Part shown: positions 5,647 to 7,973 of the stretch, piece after piece | Layout of the letters: each line of letters opens with the position of its first letter | Position numbering within the stretch: the first letter of the stretch is position 1 | DNA from: an archaeon RBG_16_50_20 | GTDB taxonomy: Archaea > Thermoproteota > Bathyarchaeia > 40CM-2-53-6 | Assembly: GCA_001768965.1 (NCBI GenBank) | Contig: MEMY01000068.1 | Location: 1-7,973, forward strand | Reading direction: 5' to 3' | Length of the DNA: 7,973 nucleotides | Program-made: the position numbers and the translations under genes | The notes under the pieces: generated by a model | Told to the model about the DNA's origin: nothing | The model's database searches: none | The model's input: only the letters and a program-made list of their open reading frames with translations

Positions 5647-6366
5647 TCATCTCCAGAAGTTAACATAGAGCCACCAACCCAGAAGACTGACAGCAGCCAC
5701 CAAGGACGCGAGCTCAACGTAGACAAGCGTTGAGACGGAAGTTGAGGAACTGAACCTCATGACGGACCCATTTTCGGCGTCGACTTCAACCTGGAACCGT
5801 TTTGATGTTATGGAGCGAGAAGAACGGTATGAACCGTGCACCTCCCATCGATGATTGATCCCTCTGTAGGAGACGTCGTCGATTGAAACATACGCTGGTC
5901 CGTGCACTTTGCCTTCGAGGAAAAAGCGCGCGATGTCCTCTGCTACAGCCGCAGACCTCACAGCCCCAGTCTTTCCTCGGATCTCGTATTCTTCCCTGAG
6001 TCTCGTAATGGATTTGTTCACAACTTCGATAACGCTACTGAAGCTCTCTGATGTGGTGCTTATTGCAAGTACCCTGTTCTCGTCGAGATAGCTGAACATG
6101 ACTCCTCCTTTCCGGTAAAGCATCCCAACTAGTTTCAGGGCTGCGGGCTCTCCGCCAAACTGATTGGCGGCGCCCAGGATTATGGTGGGAACTAATGGGG
6201 CATTTCTGCTGACCTCATTCATCCTTTCCGCAAGCAGCGACGTATCATCCCTGGCAGCCTCTTCCGTCACCACAAATTGGCCTGCTCTTTCCTCTAAGAT
6301 GAGAACTTCCCGTATGCCATCGTGAAGAGCAAGAACATCCTCCGCTAACTTCAACACCGATGACAC
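5647..6366 (-). CDS. Tail-anchored roadblock/LC7-like protein with PepSY-like domain
   Basis: A 239-residue protein. Residues 1-125 resemble a roadblock/LC7-type alpha-beta domain: a starting helix (SVLKLAEDVLALHDGIREVL), strands, a helix ALKLVGMLYRKGG, strands VMFSYLDENRVLAIST, and a closing helix SFSSVIEVVNKSI. Such domains often pair with small GTPases or act as membrane scaffolds. Residues about 139-206 look PepSY-like (AEDIARFFLEG...RWEVHGSYRS...FQVEVDAENGSVMRF). A single C-terminal membrane helix (213-236, LVYVELASLVAAVSLLGWWL) ends in NFWR, with no signal peptide, so the bulk is predicted to be cytosolic and tail-anchored. It starts at GTG 6366, fitting a TATA box at 6399-6407 with an 11-nt leader; GTG 6357 is possible. 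The roadblock and PepSY calls are by pattern only. Partner unknown. Confidence 0.8.
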   Translation of the reverse strand: MSSVLKLAEDVLALHDGIREVLILEERAGQFVVTEEAARDDTSLLAERMNEVSRNAPLVPTIILGAANQFGGEPAALKLVGMLYRKGGVMFSYLDENRVLAISTTSESFSSVIEVVNKSITRLREEYEIRGKTGAVRSAAVAEDIARFFLEGKVHGPAYVSIDDVSYRGINHRWEVHGSYRSSRSITSKRFQVEVDAENGSVMRFSSSTSVSTLVYVELASLVAAVSLLGWWLYVNFWR

Positions 6367-6398
6367 CGAGCATCGGCGGAAACCTAACGACCCGTCAC

Positions 6399-6407
6399 AA
6401 TATTATT
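6399..6407 (-). promoter_or_regulatory. TATA box for the roadblock-like gene
   Basis: AATAATATT on the minus strand is centred 37 nt before GTG 6366. The predicted transcription start near 6377 gives a short leader without a clear ribosome binding site. Confidence 0.5.
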
Positions 6408-6521
6408 CTTTGTATGATTCAGCTCAATTACAGCTGAATTCACAGGCTTTTGGAGCACATCTTTCGGTCGAAAAACGCTCAGTGAGGAGTTTAGGCCGAA
6501 GAAGCCTTTGATTTGAGCTTG

Positions 6522-6712
6522 CGTCCGATTATGCCAAAGAGAATTATCAGGGCGTTGAACTGCGAAAACATCGAGCCGGGCGCTGACACCAACAATCCCT
6601 TCAGAGTTTCCCAGCTCGTCCAAGCACTTCCGGTCCACGCAATGTGCCACATAGCGTTGTCTGCACCCTGTGCAAAACAATCAAATCTGTTAGAGCCTAG
6701 GTGAGCAGGATC
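6522..6712 (-). pseudogene. Frameshifted remnant of a PLL/DUF346-type lectin repeat protein
   Basis: Two minus-strand frames each carry half of the same repeat style. The first frame (6700-6596) reads LGSNRFDCFAQGADNAMWH, then IAWTGSAWTSWETLKG. The second (6587-6522) reads VSARLDVFAVQRPDNSLWHN. The consensus in PLL/DUF346 beta-propeller lectins is RLDVF...GxDNxLWHxxW....W..WExLGG, so both match. They are in different phases, implying a frameshifting deletion between them that removed the linker before RLDVF. The first frame continues to TAA 6493 and the second to a stop at 6386-6384, without further repeats. No start or full propeller is left. It abuts the exporter start at 6713 and the roadblock-gene promoter, so it is most likely a relic of a larger secreted carbohydrate-binding protein. 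Confidence 0.55.
6700..6704 (+). promoter_or_regulatory. Ribosome binding site for the MFS gene
   Basis: GGTGA, the archaeal anti-16S complement, lies 8 nt before ATG 6713 and fixes that start. No convincing TATA box is seen further upstream inside the lectin remnant. Confidence 0.6.
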
Positions 6713-7973
6713 ATGTCCAGTCGAACAGTCAAGGCTTTGCGGGCAGCATTTTCACCCTTGCAAATCCGTGATTTGCGGATCTATCTAAGCGGTCAGGCTG
6801 TTTCGCTGATTGGGACTTGGCTGCAGATCACTGCCCAGGGTTGGGTTGTCTGGGAACTTACCCGATCAGCAACGGCACTGGGGATCGTGGCAATGCTCGG
6901 AACATTCCCAATTCTACTTCTGGGACCTTGGGCGGGCGTCTGGGCTGATCGTGTTGACAGACGCAGGTTACTGATCTTCACACAGGTCGGCGCAATGGCT
7001 TCGGCCTTCGCACTCGCAATACTCCTACAAACTCGGACCATTCAGCTATGGCATGTCTACGTCATCAGTACAGTGCTAGGGCTCTTCACGGCCGCTGATA
7101 TCCCAGCACAACAAGCCTTCCTCGGCGACCTCTCCGGGATGCGGGAGGTGCGGAAGGCTGTGAACTTGAACTCGATGATCATTCAGGTGAGCCGTATGAT
7201 TGGTCCCGCCCTGGCCGGCTTCATTATTGGAGTCTGGGGATCTGCGCCCGCATTCTGGCTTAACGGCTTAAGCTTCTTGGCTGTGATCGCAAGCCTAATC
7301 TCAGTTAGAGCGAGCCAAGTTCGAAGCCCGAAGGGAAGTGACTCATTCCGCGAACTCAAGAAAGGGGTGAGGTTCCTGCGTGGCAACCCACGCATTCAGG
7401 ATCTAATGACCTTCGTCGTTCTCCTGACCTTCTTAGTGTTCCCAGTCATCAACATCTTCCCGGCGTTCGTTGGCGAGGTGCTTCATGGTGATGCGCAGAC
7501 GTTGGGTTATTTGTTGGCGGCGTCAGGTGCGGGGGCATTACTTGGAACAATTCTTGTTGTCCCCTTGGCGCAGACGGTGAGGCGTCCTGGGGTGGCGGTT
7601 GCGGGGGCTACGATTTGGATGGGTCTCTGGCTCCTTGCTTTCTCTTGGCCCGTTTCCCTCACAATGTCAATGGTCAGCATATTCCTGGTCAGCCTAGCTG
7701 CGCCAACCGTTTTCACTACAGCGCTTGGGCTGGTTCAGATTTTGGCGTCGCCTGAAATGCGGGCAAGACTGGTCAGCCTCTTCGTGACGGTCAGCTTCGG
7801 CACACAACCTTTCGCCTCACTGCTCGTCGGGTACAGTGCCGACTGGTTCTCAACACCCACAGCGATCCTGCTGAACGGATTGTTCCTGATCGGAGGAGGC
7901 GTGCTCATGCTAGTCTTTCGACCGGAACTGCGAAGCTGGCAAGTGAGCCAAGAGGAAGCTGTCTCCGCCATCT
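6713..7973 (+). CDS. MFS exporter, MFS_3/EntS-like, 3' end cut off
   Basis: The first 420 residues of a major facilitator efflux pump, a proton-driven membrane exporter of drugs or siderophore-like compounds. A short cytosolic start (PLQIRDLRIYLSGQAVSLIG) leads into TM1. The MFS motif A is GVWADRVDRRRLL (75-87) between TM2 and TM3. AADIPAQQAFLGDL (127-140) and VNLNSMIIQVSRMIGPALAG (150-169) are hallmarks of the MFS_3 family around TM4-TM5. The central cytosolic loop is about 200-228 (SFRELKKGVRFLRGNPRI), and the C-terminal half holds six more membrane segments up to about 402. Family members are about 400-430 residues, so only a few residues should be missing. The start is supported by GGTGA at 6700-6704. 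Substrate cannot be assigned; no linked biosynthetic genes are in view. Confidence 0.93.
   Translation, partial: MSSRTVKALRAAFSPLQIRDLRIYLSGQAVSLIGTWLQITAQGWVVWELTRSATALGIVAMLGTFPILLLGPWAGVWADRVDRRRLLIFTQVGAMASAFALAILLQTRTIQLWHVYVISTVLGLFTAADIPAQQAFLGDLSGMREVRKAVNLNSMIIQVSRMIGPALAGFIIGVWGSAPAFWLNGLSFLAVIASLISVRASQVRSPKGSDSFRELKKGVRFLRGNPRIQDLMTFVVLLTFLVFPVINIFPAFVGEVLHGDAQTLGYLLAASGAGALLGTILVVPLAQTVRRPGVAVAGATIWMGLWLLAFSWPVSLTMSMVSIFLVSLAAPTVFTTALGLVQILASPEMRARLVSLFVTVSFGTQPFASLLVGYSADWFSTPTAILLNGLFLIGGGVLMLVFRPELRSWQVSQEEAVSAI

Noticed and set aside
6491..6595. First-frame tail after the lectin match (SQFNALIILFGIIGRKLKSK) as a genuine C-terminal membrane anchor
   Set aside because: The same bases encode a strong lectin-repeat match (RLDVFAVQRPDNSLWH) in the next frame, so a frameshift explains the tail better, and the hydrophobic run is short.
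7183..7971. Minus-strand open frames within the exporter
   Set aside because: Antisense shadows of a continuous MFS reading frame with clear family motifs.

Overview
The window looks like chromosomal DNA of an uncultured archaeon, most likely from the Thermoproteota (Bathyarchaeia or Nitrososphaeria-like). Evidence: TATA-type promoters (TTAAATA, TTTATATG) sit about 26 nt before short leaders. Many genes appear to start at GTG or TTG. Several proteins belong to families I associate with these archaea: two small winged-helix proteins, a stand-alone NitrOD5-like protein and a tail-anchored roadblock-like protein. The lineage is inferred from protein style only; no marker gene is present. No tRNA, rRNA, CRISPR array or intact mobile element was seen.

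Layout. 1-813 (-): C-terminally cut class V aminotransferase. 1003-1284 (-) and 1364-1714 (+): two small DNA-binding-type proteins, divergently transcribed from one shared AT-rich promoter that also carries a 16-bp perfect palindrome. 1778-2902 (+): membrane site-2 protease (M50) with two CBS domains, probably co-transcribed with the regulator before it. 4432-2946 (-): a three-gene operon-like run of nitroreductase, ParB/sulfiredoxin-like protein and VOC (glyoxalase-like) protein, converging on the protease gene.

4433-5137 is a low-gene-density stretch. It holds a probable decayed reading frame on the minus strand (4480-4689), a strong TATA box, and an 81-codon plus-strand frame (4747-4992) broken by a single in-frame TGA. 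5138-5581 (+) encodes a NitrOD5-like helical protein. It converges with 5647-6366 (-), a roadblock-like/PepSY-like protein with a C-terminal membrane anchor. 6522-6712 (-) is a frameshifted remnant of a PLL/DUF346-type lectin repeat. 6713-7973 (+) is an MFS exporter of the MFS_3/EntS-like type that runs off the window.

Functionally this reads as ordinary archaeal accessory chromosome: amino-group metabolism, flavin redox chemistry, membrane proteolysis, small regulators and an exporter. I see no clear new defence or mobile system. The most unusual items are the shared regulatory region at 1298-1354, the single-stop frame at 4747-4992 and the lectin-repeat remnant next to the exporter.
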